From Methylococcaceae bacterium (GTDB lineage: Bacteria; Pseudomonadota; Gammaproteobacteria; Methylococcales; Methylomonadaceae): a DNA stretch of 44,131 nucleotides. The translations under genes and the position numbers were made by a program. The stretch spans positions 1 to 44,131 of the forward strand of contig CANGLL010000002.1 in the NCBI GenBank assembly GCA_947454605.1. Direction: 5' to 3'. Shown here in pieces: positions 19,188 through 28,205 of this stretch. A model generated the notes under the pieces. The model worked only from the letters and a program-made list of their open reading frames with translations. It was not told where the DNA came from and did no database searches. The number at the start of each line of letters is the position of its first letter. Position 1 is the first letter of the stretch.

Positions 19188-20678
19188 ATGTTTATGAAAC
19201 ATTATAAATTGTTAAGAAAAAGTTTAAGCATTATGACAATAAGTGCGGTTAGTTTGTCTGCTATTGCTTTGGATAAGCCTCAATCCATGGAAGATATGTG
19301 GAAAATTATTCAATCGCAGCAAAAGCAACTTAATGAAATGCAAGTCCGATTGGAAAAGGCAGAAAGTAAGTCAGTAGTCGTAGGTGTTCAAAATTTAGAC
19401 AGTAAATCTTCTACTAATCTTTCAAGTAATACTCCCAGTCCTGAGTCACAAGTGGCAAATAATCAGGTGAAAAAATTAGAACGTAAAACGGATGTGCTAA
19501 GTCAAGAGGTTGAGAAGCTAAGGACTAATCTAGCGATTCCAGAAGAGAAGCAACTTAAAAGTGCTTATGGTTTAGGTCCAGCGGCTTCTAAGGTTTATCA
19601 GGTAGATAAAGGGTTGTCTATCGGTGGATACGGTGAGGGCTTTTATCAAGACATTGTAGGAGACAAGGGCACAGAAAAATCGAAAGCGGATATGGAGCGT
19701 ATGGTGCTGTATGTCGGTTATAAATTTACCGATAGCATCATTATGAACAGTGAACTTGAGTTTGAACATGGCACTACTGGTGAGGGAGCTGAGTCCAAAG
19801 GTGAAGTATCTGCAGAATTTGTTTCGCTAGATTTTTTATTAAATCCTAAAGTGAATGTCCGTACCGGTTTGTTATTAATGCCAATGGGTATGATTAATAG
19901 AATGCATGAACCGTTATTTTATTTTGGTAATCATCGACCTGTGGTTGAGCAAACAATCATTCCAAGTACTTGGCGAGAAATGGGTGTGGGGCTATTTGGC
20001 GCTATTACACCCAACCTAACATATACAACTTATGTGGTTAATGGTTTAAATGCAAGTGGCTTTAGTTCTTCAGGTATTCGTGAGGGAACAGGTGGTGGTA
20101 GTCAAGCTTTAGCCCAAGACCTAGGTTATGTTGCTCGAGTAGATTATACACCTGATGCGTTACCTGGCTTAACAATTGGTGGTTCAGGTTACGTAAGTAA
20201 TTCAGGTCAAGATTTAACTTATAATGGCCAGAAAGCGGATGTATTAACTCAAATATATGAGTCTCATTTGCAATGGAAATATTATGGCTTAGAGTTTAGA
20301 GCCTTAGGGTCGTGGGGTTTCATTAATAATGCAGATTTACTTTCTGCTCAAAATGCTTTCACTAGTAATGGCCAAGGTGTCGTAGGATCACAAAATTATG
20401 GTTGGTACACTGAAGCCGGGTATGATGTCTTACCGTTGATGTTTAAAGACACCCCCCAATATTTAGCGCCTTTTGTACGATATGAAAAATTAAATACAAT
20501 AGCCAAAGCGCCGCTCGGTTATAGTGCTGATCCGACTAAAGATCAGCAAGTCTTTCAGGTGGGGTTGCAGTACAAGCCAATACCTCAAGTGGTTCTTAAG
20601 GCTGATTATAGAAACTTTGTTGCAAAACAGGGCAGTTTGCCAGATGATTTTAATTTAGGATTTGGCTTTATTTTTTAA
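19188..20678 (+). CDS. Outer-membrane porin with N-terminal coiled coil (phosphate-selective porin-like)
   Basis: 496 aa; signal peptide, IIQSQQKQLNEMQVRLEKAE coiled coil, beta-barrel pattern, terminal ..FNLGFGFIF. Confidence 0.75.
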   Translation: MFMKHYKLLRKSLSIMTISAVSLSAIALDKPQSMEDMWKIIQSQQKQLNEMQVRLEKAESKSVVVGVQNLDSKSSTNLSSNTPSPESQVANNQVKKLERKTDVLSQEVEKLRTNLAIPEEKQLKSAYGLGPAASKVYQVDKGLSIGGYGEGFYQDIVGDKGTEKSKADMERMVLYVGYKFTDSIIMNSELEFEHGTTGEGAESKGEVSAEFVSLDFLLNPKVNVRTGLLLMPMGMINRMHEPLFYFGNHRPVVEQTIIPSTWREMGVGLFGAITPNLTYTTYVVNGLNASGFSSSGIREGTGGGSQALAQDLGYVARVDYTPDALPGLTIGGSGYVSNSGQDLTYNGQKADVLTQIYESHLQWKYYGLEFRALGSWGFINNADLLSAQNAFTSNGQGVVGSQNYGWYTEAGYDVLPLMFKDTPQYLAPFVRYEKLNTIAKAPLGYSADPTKDQQVFQVGLQYKPIPQVVLKADYRNFVAKQGSLPDDFNLGFGFIF

Positions 20679-20706
20679 GATTACAAAACGTTTACGGAAT
20701 TACACG

Positions 20707-21249
20707 ATGAAAATGCTTAAGCTGATGTTATTAAGCTTATCAATATTATTAGGCACTCCCTGTTTTGCGACTATTTATTACAGTAAAAGTGAAGCAATGG
20801 AATTGGCCTTTGGTGCGGGGGGTACTATTGAGTCGTTGTCTTTATTTCCTGATGACGCTCAAGTTACAAAAATAGAACAAGAGGCTAAGATAAAATTAGA
20901 ATCGGGTTTATTCACTTTTTATGTAGGTAAAAATAAAGATAAAATAGTGGGTTACGGAGCAATAGAAACTAGTACAGTAAGAACTAAGCCAGAAACATTG
21001 ATGATTGTATTAACGCCAGAAGGAGAATTACGTAATGTTTATACATTGGCATTTCATGAACCTAGTGAATATGAACCACCCCAAGCTTGGTATGAAAAGC
21101 TTTATAACAAACCGCTAGCTAACATGGACTTTAATAAAGGTATAGATGGTATTAGCGGTGCGACTTTGAGTACACGGACGGCGCTTGCTAGCATTCGTAA
21201 AGTGATGATGATTTACCAAATTATGATAAAAAATAAGGATCCTGAATAA
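20707..21249 (+). CDS. Exported FMN-binding domain protein
   Basis: MKMLKLMLLSLSILLGTPCFA signal; GIDGISGATLSTRT matches the SGAT[S/T]xT covalent FMN motif; internal start used. Confidence 0.85.
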   Translation: MKMLKLMLLSLSILLGTPCFATIYYSKSEAMELAFGAGGTIESLSLFPDDAQVTKIEQEAKIKLESGLFTFYVGKNKDKIVGYGAIETSTVRTKPETLMIVLTPEGELRNVYTLAFHEPSEYEPPQAWYEKLYNKPLANMDFNKGIDGISGATLSTRTALASIRKVMMIYQIMIKNKDPE

Positions 21250-21743
21250 TGCGTTATTTTGTGACAGGCGAACAGCAGCGTAAAGCGCTACTTAACGCAT
21301 TGGTGTTGATGTTTTTAGGATATATTGCATTATTATGGTTGAGCAATGCGTTGATGTACTTTTATCATATGGCTTTAACACCTAGCTCTGTTATTGCCTA
21401 TTATTTGGGTTCAGAAGAGCAGTTTACTCAGCCTAGAAGTTATCAGGGTATGTTAGAAGTTTCTCACTTTCATCTGTTTTCTATGGGAATGTTAATAGTA
21501 ACGCTAACCCATTTAATGCTGATGACTGATTTTTCAGTACGTTTGAAAATTTGGTTGAGTGCATTAACATATGTTTCAGCGCTTGCTGACGAAGCGGGTG
21601 GTTGGCTAGTGCGATTTGTAAATCCCTTGTTTGCCTATTTTAAAATTGCGGCATTTATTACGTTAGAGTTTTCTTTAGCGACCCTAATCGTTGTGGTTAT
21701 ATGGGCGTTGTTAAAAGCTAGGACACAAATAGTAGCTTCGTAG
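21249..21743 (+). CDS. Multipass membrane protein with conserved-looking His residues
   Basis: 164 aa; TAATG overlap with upstream gene; MLEVSHFHLFSMGMLIVTLTHLMLM. Confidence 0.75.
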   Translation: MRYFVTGEQQRKALLNALVLMFLGYIALLWLSNALMYFYHMALTPSSVIAYYLGSEEQFTQPRSYQGMLEVSHFHLFSMGMLIVTLTHLMLMTDFSVRLKIWLSALTYVSALADEAGGWLVRFVNPLFAYFKIAAFITLEFSLATLIVVVIWALLKARTQIVAS

Positions 21744-21756
21744 GCTAATTAGACTT

Positions 21757-22536
21757 TTAACGCAAAAACCTACCGCCACTGATATCAATCAATGCACCAT
21801 TGATATGAGATGACATATCACTCGCTAGAAACAGAACGGAGCTGGCAACTTCTTCTGCGTAGGTGTTTCTACCTAAAGGTGTTTGTTTACGGTAATTTTC
21901 CATCATTTCTTCAGTCGAATGGATTTCATGGTGTTGGGTTTCGACAGTGCCTGGCATGACTGAGTTAGTCCTTACCTGAGGTGCAAGTTCTTTAGCTAAA
22001 GTGTGGGTAAATACCATCAATCCACCTTTCGCAGCAGCATAAGCCCCGCCACCATTTGCACCACCAGTTTGCACAGAAAGTGACAAGATATTAACGATTC
22101 GACCTGACCCTGTTGCTCGTAACTCTGGAATTGCTCGTTTGGTTAACAAAAACGCACTGGTTAGATTAAGGCCTAATGATTTATTCCAGTTTTCGAGTGT
22201 ACACTCTTCTATTTTTGCGCGCTTTATAAGGCCACCACCGTTATTGACTAAAATATCTAGTCTGCCAGTTTGACTAACTAGCTTATCAACAATCGCGTTG
22301 GCTTCATGTTCTTGAGTCAAATCAGCCGGCAATAACATGCATGAAATACCTTGTGAAACTAATTCATCATAAAGTTGTTCGGCACCCACTTTACTTGAAT
22401 AATAATGAATACCTACAAAGGCTCCTGCTTGACCCAACGCTGAGGCCACTGCTCTTCCAATTCCAACGCCAGCGCCACTGACTATAGCCACTTTACCATT
22501 TAGGTTTAAAGTTTGTTCTGGAATCATATAAACCAC
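21757..22536 (-). CDS. SDR-family oxidoreductase
   Basis: 259 aa; VSGAGVGIGRAVA (TGxxxGIG-like), LVNNGGG, YAAAKGG (YxxxK). Confidence 0.92.
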   Translation of the reverse strand: MVYMIPEQTLNLNGKVAIVSGAGVGIGRAVASALGQAGAFVGIHYYSSKVGAEQLYDELVSQGISCMLLPADLTQEHEANAIVDKLVSQTGRLDILVNNGGGLIKRAKIEECTLENWNKSLGLNLTSAFLLTKRAIPELRATGSGRIVNILSLSVQTGGANGGGAYAAAKGGLMVFTHTLAKELAPQVRTNSVMPGTVETQHHEIHSTEEMMENYRKQTPLGRNTYAEEVASSVLFLASDMSSHINGALIDISGGRFLR

Positions 22537-22540
22537 CTAA

Positions 22541-23008
22541 TTAACTTAAACGCTTTATTTTTTCTAATACGGCTTTGGCATGTCCTTCATGATTAACGCC
22601 ATATTCAACGTCTACTAAAATGCCTGTTTTATCAATGATGAAAGTGGAGCGAAAAATGGCCATCATCTTGACGCCATTTTTTTCTCGTTCACGCCATACG
22701 CCATAACTTTCACACAAATCACCCTTTGTATCTGCCAGTAAAATGACTTTTAAGCCAAACTTATTAATAAAATCGACATGGCTTTCACAACTGTCTTTAC
22801 TTACACCGATAACGACGGTATCTAATTGACTAAATTCATCGGTTAAGCGAGTAAACTCATTGGCCTCAATAGTGCAGCCTGGAGTGTCATCTTTGGGATA
22901 AAAATATAAAACGACATTTTTTGAGCCCGAAAAGTCAGCCAAATTTACTAATTCATTTGATTGGTTTGGTGTGCTGAACAAAGGTGCAGATTGATTTGTT
23001 TCTAACAT
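22541..23008 (-). CDS. bcp: Peroxiredoxin, BCP type
   Basis: 155 aa; LYFYPKDDTPGCTIEANEF. Confidence 0.92.
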   Translation of the reverse strand: MLETNQSAPLFSTPNQSNELVNLADFSGSKNVVLYFYPKDDTPGCTIEANEFTRLTDEFSQLDTVVIGVSKDSCESHVDFINKFGLKVILLADTKGDLCESYGVWREREKNGVKMMAIFRSTFIIDKTGILVDVEYGVNHEGHAKAVLEKIKRLS

Positions 23009-23193
23009 GACATGTTCCTCATTGATTAAAGGGCGATAGTGTGAAATAGTCTATTTAAAAACAAAGTAAATTGCTAGGTTTTTAATAAAGTTTTATGAAA
23101 GAGTAAGGGGTATTGAGTTCATGATGCAGCTATTTTTATTGACCAACAGGCTAAAGTATTTATTCTAAAGACTTTATTTTTGGTTTTTGGTGC

Positions 23194-23268
23194 ACTAGTA
23201 TAAGATTAATCGGACTCTGATAAAAATTATTAAATTATCATTGAGTAATCGATTATTCCGATACTAGT
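23194..23268. repeat. 75-bp imperfect inverted repeat / large hairpin
   Basis: ACTAGTAT ... ATACTAGT ends, inner ACTC/GAGT and TGATAA/TTATCA arms around an AAATTATTAAA loop. Confidence 0.6.
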
Positions 23269-23282
23269 ACTACTAAGTTATG

Positions 23283-23795
23283 CTATTTACGAGAGCCTGC
23301 TTTTTTATCTTCTGTACCTAAAATACGGTTTAACATATGAGTCTGTTGAGATTCTCTATCATCTAGTGTTAAATCAATCATACCTTTTAGGTCTTTAAAG
23401 CGTTTCTCTGCTACTTTAAGTTCTTCTGTGGCTTTATTTAAATCGCCAGCTTGTACCGCCTCTCGAGCTTTCTTTAAATCACCATTTGCACGATTGCGGT
23501 TACGGTCCACTTTATCATTTGCATTAATTTCTTTACTTAGTTTTAAGGCATCTTTAATATTTTCAATAATGACCTCATCACTTGCTTCTTTACTGTCTGC
23601 CGAACCGCCATTAACTCTTGCTTGAATAGCTTTTAACGATTCATTTATTTGAACTAGTGTTGCATCAATACCTTGTGTTGGCGTCATTCTGTTATACATA
23701 CAGGCCATACCTAAACAGATATCTGCCTTAACCATTGCTGAATCTAAAGAGATGGCCAATGCTGTTGTCATAACAATGTTTTTTATTATCCTCAT
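23283..23795 (-). CDS. Exported coiled-coil protein of unknown function
   Basis: 170 aa; signal-like N-terminus, Lys/Glu/Asp-rich helical region. Confidence 0.6.
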   Translation of the reverse strand: MRIIKNIVMTTALAISLDSAMVKADICLGMACMYNRMTPTQGIDATLVQINESLKAIQARVNGGSADSKEASDEVIIENIKDALKLSKEINANDKVDRNRNRANGDLKKAREAVQAGDLNKATEELKVAEKRFKDLKGMIDLTLDDRESQQTHMLNRILGTEDKKAGSRK

Positions 23796-24032
23796 ATAGA
23801 ATAAACCTCGATGTAGTTATTATATTTATTGTATTTATTGATAGTGTCTGCAAAAACTTAGATATTGAAGCCATGAAAGCGTTGCATGACAACGTGAACT
23901 CTAACATGATTCTTCGAAATCGTATAAAAATAACGCTACATGACTAAGGTAAATTGCTTTTATTGAAAATTCTCGTATATATTGAATACTATGAAATCTG
24001 CGGGTCTTTAAATTTAATTGGAGGTAATAATC

Positions 24033-24188
24033 ATGAAATTATTAACGTTTTTGGGGGTATTAATATTTGTTTTTTTGTTTATGTCAATTAACTGTACTAA
24101 GAGTTGTTCTCCAGCTATGTTTTCTGTGGCATTGTTCCCAATGATATTAATATCAATCTATATTGGTTACCGATTTTTAAAAAAATAG
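24033..24188 (+). CDS. 51-aa membrane small protein
   Basis: GGAGGT ribosome-binding site then MKLLTFLGVLIFVFLFMSINCTKSCSPAMFSVALFPMILISIYIGYRFLKK*; below the track cutoff. Confidence 0.5.
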   Translation: MKLLTFLGVLIFVFLFMSINCTKSCSPAMFSVALFPMILISIYIGYRFLKK

Positions 24189-24420
24189 AATTAAAAAGAC
24201 GACTCGCTTTTTTAAATTAATATCATACCAACAATCCCACGATTAAGTTTCTTTTCTAAAACATTTCATTATTTCATAAGCCTTGTAGATAGTTTTACCG
24301 ACTAATCAGAATCTTTATACGTTGTTTTTATGAGGTCATTACGTGTTGTGGTATCTGATTTAGGGATAAACATGTATTGTTATTTGCGCTACTTTTAGTA
24401 AACTATCAGTTTCATATAAA

Positions 24421-24435
24421 GACATAATTTATGTC
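24421..24435. promoter_or_regulatory. 15-bp perfect inverted repeat upstream of the BLUF fusion gene
   Basis: GACATAA-T-TTATGTC, 23 bp before ATG 24459. Confidence 0.4.
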
Positions 24436-24458
24436 ACCTAAAATAATAAAGTGAAATT

Positions 24459-27400
24459 ATGATGATTATTGACTCAAAAGTACGCCCGTTTTTGCACATC
24501 CTTATTTTAATTTTTAGTGTTATTGGGCTTGTGGGTTTCTCTGAGACTTCTTTAGCTCATGAGCGTTGGATTTTGACTCCTGAGCAAATTAATTACTGGA
24601 ATGGTCAATTGCGTCCAGAGCTTTTTTCTCAGTTTTCGGCGCTTAATGTTTCAATGATTTCAGTATTTTTAATTTTTATTGTGGGATGGGTTTGGCTCGG
24701 GTTTACGGGAGCTCGTGAACTATTCCCTGATTTACAAGCTAGATTATCTTCTTATGGCGATCATGTTCCACGTATTTTAAGAGTCTGTGTTGCTTGGATT
24801 TTATTATCTTCCGCTTTGGGTGCTGAGCCAAGATTTGGTGTGGCCGTTTTTACTACACCTACTTTTTTTGCACCTGATCTTGATTTAAGTCAGTTGGGCC
24901 CAGATTGGGCTTGGTTACGTTGGGCTGAAGTCGTTTTGGGCTTTACGATCCTATTTGGTATTTATGTTCGTTTATTTGCCTGTTTATTAATTTTATTAAG
25001 TCTGTTGGGTTTTTATCTTTATGGTGAGGCTATATTTGCTTATGCTGGCGCTATTATTGGCGCTGGTATTTATTTAGTTCTACAAGGATCTGGTAGACAT
25101 TATTTGCCTTTACCCATTCTAGCTCCTTTTCAAGGAATGCAAACTTGGCTTGCGGAGCAACCGCGTCAGCGTGCGCAAGCTATTATGCGAATTTTGACAG
25201 GAACCACTCTGTTGTATTTAGGTGTATTTTTTAAAGTGATGCAGCCTAATCTTTCAATTGGCATTATTACGCACTATCAATTACCCATATTGTCGGTGCA
25301 GCCAGAGGCTTTTACTTTAGTCATGGCTTTAGTTGAAGTGAGCGCTGGTATTTTGATGATTGCAGGTGTTCTATTAAGACCTTTGTCATTGTTTTTGATT
25401 TCAGCATTTTCTATTTTTGCGATGCTGTTACCAGAAACGGTAACCGAACACATTCTTTTTTATGGTGTGGTTTTATCTTGTCTTATTAATTCTGCCGGAC
25501 ATTTGCGACGACCAATCGCTAGAGATAAAGCGGCAAATATAGTCATTCTTGGTGGTGGGCTTTCAGCTCTGCAAGCGGCTATAAAAATTGAGAGGCTCAT
25601 TGGTCAATACTCTAATGTTAAGATTACTTTATTACATGATCAGGCTAACTTTTTATTTACGCCTTTTTTACCAGAAGTAATCGGTGGAACAGTTCAACCG
25701 GGTAACGTGGTTAACCCCTTTAGGCGCATTATTCAACAGACTAATGTTGTAGTAGGACATTTTGAATCTATAGACGAAAAAGCTCAAAAGGTTATAGCAA
25801 AACGAAAAAATAACGATATTATCGAGCTTCCCTACGATAGTTTGATTGTAGCACTCAGCCCTAAGTCTAACATGGCTGGTATTTCAGGCATGATGGCTCA
25901 TTCTTGTATGATTGATTCAGTGGCGGATGCTCTTCGTATAAGGCAACATGTTTTGGATTTGGTTGAAGAAGCCGAGTTTGCAGATGATGAATTTGAGACA
26001 ATTCGTCTTCTTACTTTCGCTGTGATAGGTTTTGGTGAACAAGCCTCTGCCATAGCGGTAGAAGTGAGTCACATACTTAGATCTGCGGAGTCTTCTTATT
26101 CGGTGTTAAGAGATTCTGGGTGGCAAGTACATCTATTTGAAGAACAAGCACAAAGTTGGTCTGATTTTGAAAAGAAGATTACACCCAAAAGGTCTCGGAA
26201 TCTAAAAAAAGCGGGGGTTATCGAACATTTGCATGATGAGGTTACTAGTGTGACCCAAAGAGACTTATTTTTCTCTAATGGTCAAAGTCAGCCAGTGGGA
26301 CTTGTCATTAATGCTACGAAGAAAATACCGAGTATTACTTTTAAGGGGTATGGGGAGTTAAATTGGCCATTTGTAATGAGTGATGAGTTAAGTTTAAAGG
26401 GATTTGAAAATATTTGGATTACAAAAAATAACTATAATCCGCTTTACCCTCAATTTATTTTCACGAATGACTTGGTTGATTTAGGTTATACCGCTGGTTT
26501 TAATGCTTGGGCGAGTTCACAAGGCTTCAAAACTAGACCTTTTAAGAAAAGAACACATTTAATTCAACCTTATAACATGGCTGAATACTCTTTATGTCGT
26601 TTGGGTTGGTTTATGATCGGTGGAAAGCCGGCATGGTTTGTTTCACGTTTGATTAATATGTTTTCTGTACCGGGTTTGGAGAGAAATTTACGAATTATTA
26701 TTGATTGGTTTTTAGTACTTGCGTTCCGAAATGACATTGCTGTTTTAGCCCAAGCTCCTTCTGCGCATCTACAGAGGTCGCATTTTAAAGCAGGAGATAA
26801 TGTTTTTTGTGCTGGTGATGCTGCTCTGATGGCCTATGCTGTTGATTCAGGGCAATTAAAAGTGCTTCAAGAGGGACGTATAGTTAGAGAGTTAGGGCCG
26901 GGTGATTATTTTGGTGAAATTTTGCCTATGCATAATAATCGTCGTGTAGAAACAGTGCGTTGTATGACGGATTGTGAGTTAAAGATTGTGTCTCAAGAAG
27001 ATCTTAATGCATTAATTAAGAGCGGTTGGTTAATGAGTAAAGCGGTCCGAAATTTAAGACATTATCAATCGGAAGTTAATCGACCTGAGTTTTCATTAGG
27101 TTTAAAAAGATTAACCTATGTAAGTAAAGTAAATGCAGTGTTAGATGAAGCAGAAATTATTGAGATCGGTCGTATTTCTAGTATTAACAATAAAAAGAGA
27201 GATGTGACTGGTGTTCTTATTTCAGTAAAGGATTATTTTTTCCAGGTTTTGGAAGGTGAAGAGTCCACAGTTGATGCTTTAGTGGAAAAAATTAGTAAAG
27301 ATCCTCGTCATAATGAAATAACCATATTAAGTTCAGAAATTGGCTGTGAAGAGCGCCTATTTACCGATTGGGGTATGAAAACGGTTGCACTGAGTGAAAG

Positions 27401-28088
27401 CAATGATCTTATGTTATTGGCCATTGGAATGATGCTACAGAATATAGCGCAATCCTATAGCACAGTGGGCCGTTATACTCAGCCTGTATTGCTTAAATAT
27501 TTAATGGAAGGCATAAATCCTTTAACTATTCCCATTAAAAGTTCAGAAAAAATTGTTGTTTCTGGGAGTATGACTGATTTTTCAGCATTATCTCAAGAAT
27601 TCACTCTGGAGGAAGTCATTAACGTTTTGAATAGTTATTTGGAAATATGTTCGACATCATTTATTGAACACGGTGGCCAAGTGGCAAAATATTCAAATGG
27701 ATGCGTTATTGCTCATTTTTTGCCAGATCAAGTAGATATGGCAATTGCTGCTTGTATTGACACTTTTAGAAAAATTAAGTCTTTAAATAAAAATAGCCCT
27801 ATCTACAATGCTATTACTTTTGGGTTTGGCTTAGCCTCTGCTACTATGATTGAAGGTAATATAGGATCTTCTATAAAAATGGATTATACCGTGTTAGGTG
27901 AAGCCGTCGATCAGGCGGTAAATTTAGGCTTACTTGCTAGAGATTTAAAAATGCCTATTGCAATTAGTCAATCTATTCAATTTCTGGCTGATAAATCTTG
28001 GAATTTTCAAGAGGTTGGGCCTATTTATTTTAAGTATAGTAATGATTCTACTAAAATTTACGGCCTTGTAAGTGTCAGTGAAAGTTGA
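24459..28088 (+). CDS. Multidomain membrane photoreceptor: DoxX-like / NDH-2-like / cNMP-binding / BLUF / cyclase-homology
   Basis: 1209 aa. About 24459-25520 multi-TM; about 25530-26745 NDH-2-like (IVILGGGLSALQAA, FLFTPFLPEVIGGTVQP, GKPAWFVSRLINMFSVPGLERNLRIIIDWFL); about 26750-27070 cNMP-binding (GPGDYFGEILPMHNNRRVETVRC); about 27095-27400 BLUF (LKRLTYVSK, INNKKRDVTGVLI, YFFQVLEGEE, FTDWGMK); about 27545-28000 class III cyclase-like (MDYTVLGEAVDQAVNL). Confidence 0.88.
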   Translation: MMIIDSKVRPFLHILILIFSVIGLVGFSETSLAHERWILTPEQINYWNGQLRPELFSQFSALNVSMISVFLIFIVGWVWLGFTGARELFPDLQARLSSYGDHVPRILRVCVAWILLSSALGAEPRFGVAVFTTPTFFAPDLDLSQLGPDWAWLRWAEVVLGFTILFGIYVRLFACLLILLSLLGFYLYGEAIFAYAGAIIGAGIYLVLQGSGRHYLPLPILAPFQGMQTWLAEQPRQRAQAIMRILTGTTLLYLGVFFKVMQPNLSIGIITHYQLPILSVQPEAFTLVMALVEVSAGILMIAGVLLRPLSLFLISAFSIFAMLLPETVTEHILFYGVVLSCLINSAGHLRRPIARDKAANIVILGGGLSALQAAIKIERLIGQYSNVKITLLHDQANFLFTPFLPEVIGGTVQPGNVVNPFRRIIQQTNVVVGHFESIDEKAQKVIAKRKNNDIIELPYDSLIVALSPKSNMAGISGMMAHSCMIDSVADALRIRQHVLDLVEEAEFADDEFETIRLLTFAVIGFGEQASAIAVEVSHILRSAESSYSVLRDSGWQVHLFEEQAQSWSDFEKKITPKRSRNLKKAGVIEHLHDEVTSVTQRDLFFSNGQSQPVGLVINATKKIPSITFKGYGELNWPFVMSDELSLKGFENIWITKNNYNPLYPQFIFTNDLVDLGYTAGFNAWASSQGFKTRPFKKRTHLIQPYNMAEYSLCRLGWFMIGGKPAWFVSRLINMFSVPGLERNLRIIIDWFLVLAFRNDIAVLAQAPSAHLQRSHFKAGDNVFCAGDAALMAYAVDSGQLKVLQEGRIVRELGPGDYFGEILPMHNNRRVETVRCMTDCELKIVSQEDLNALIKSGWLMSKAVRNLRHYQSEVNRPEFSLGLKRLTYVSKVNAVLDEAEIIEIGRISSINNKKRDVTGVLISVKDYFFQVLEGEESTVDALVEKISKDPRHNEITILSSEIGCEERLFTDWGMKTVALSESNDLMLLAIGMMLQNIAQSYSTVGRYTQPVLLKYLMEGINPLTIPIKSSEKIVVSGSMTDFSALSQEFTLEEVINVLNSYLEICSTSFIEHGGQVAKYSNGCVIAHFLPDQVDMAIAACIDTFRKIKSLNKNSPIYNAITFGFGLASATMIEGNIGSSIKMDYTVLGEAVDQAVNLGLLARDLKMPIAISQSIQFLADKSWNFQEVGPIYFKYSNDSTKIYGLVSVSES

Positions 28089-28205
28089 CTAAAAGATGAT
28101 CGCTGATACACATAGTTAGCATAAGTAAAGAAAAATTTATGATAAATATTGCTTCGATAATTTATCGTTCCGGATTGATAAGTCCAATTAACCCCTTTAA
28201 TAATT

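Noticed and set aside
28141-28166. GATAAAT/ATTTATC hairpin between the BLUF gene and the peroxidase gene
   Set aside because: Weak AT-only stem with a long loop and no T tract; insufficient to call a terminator.
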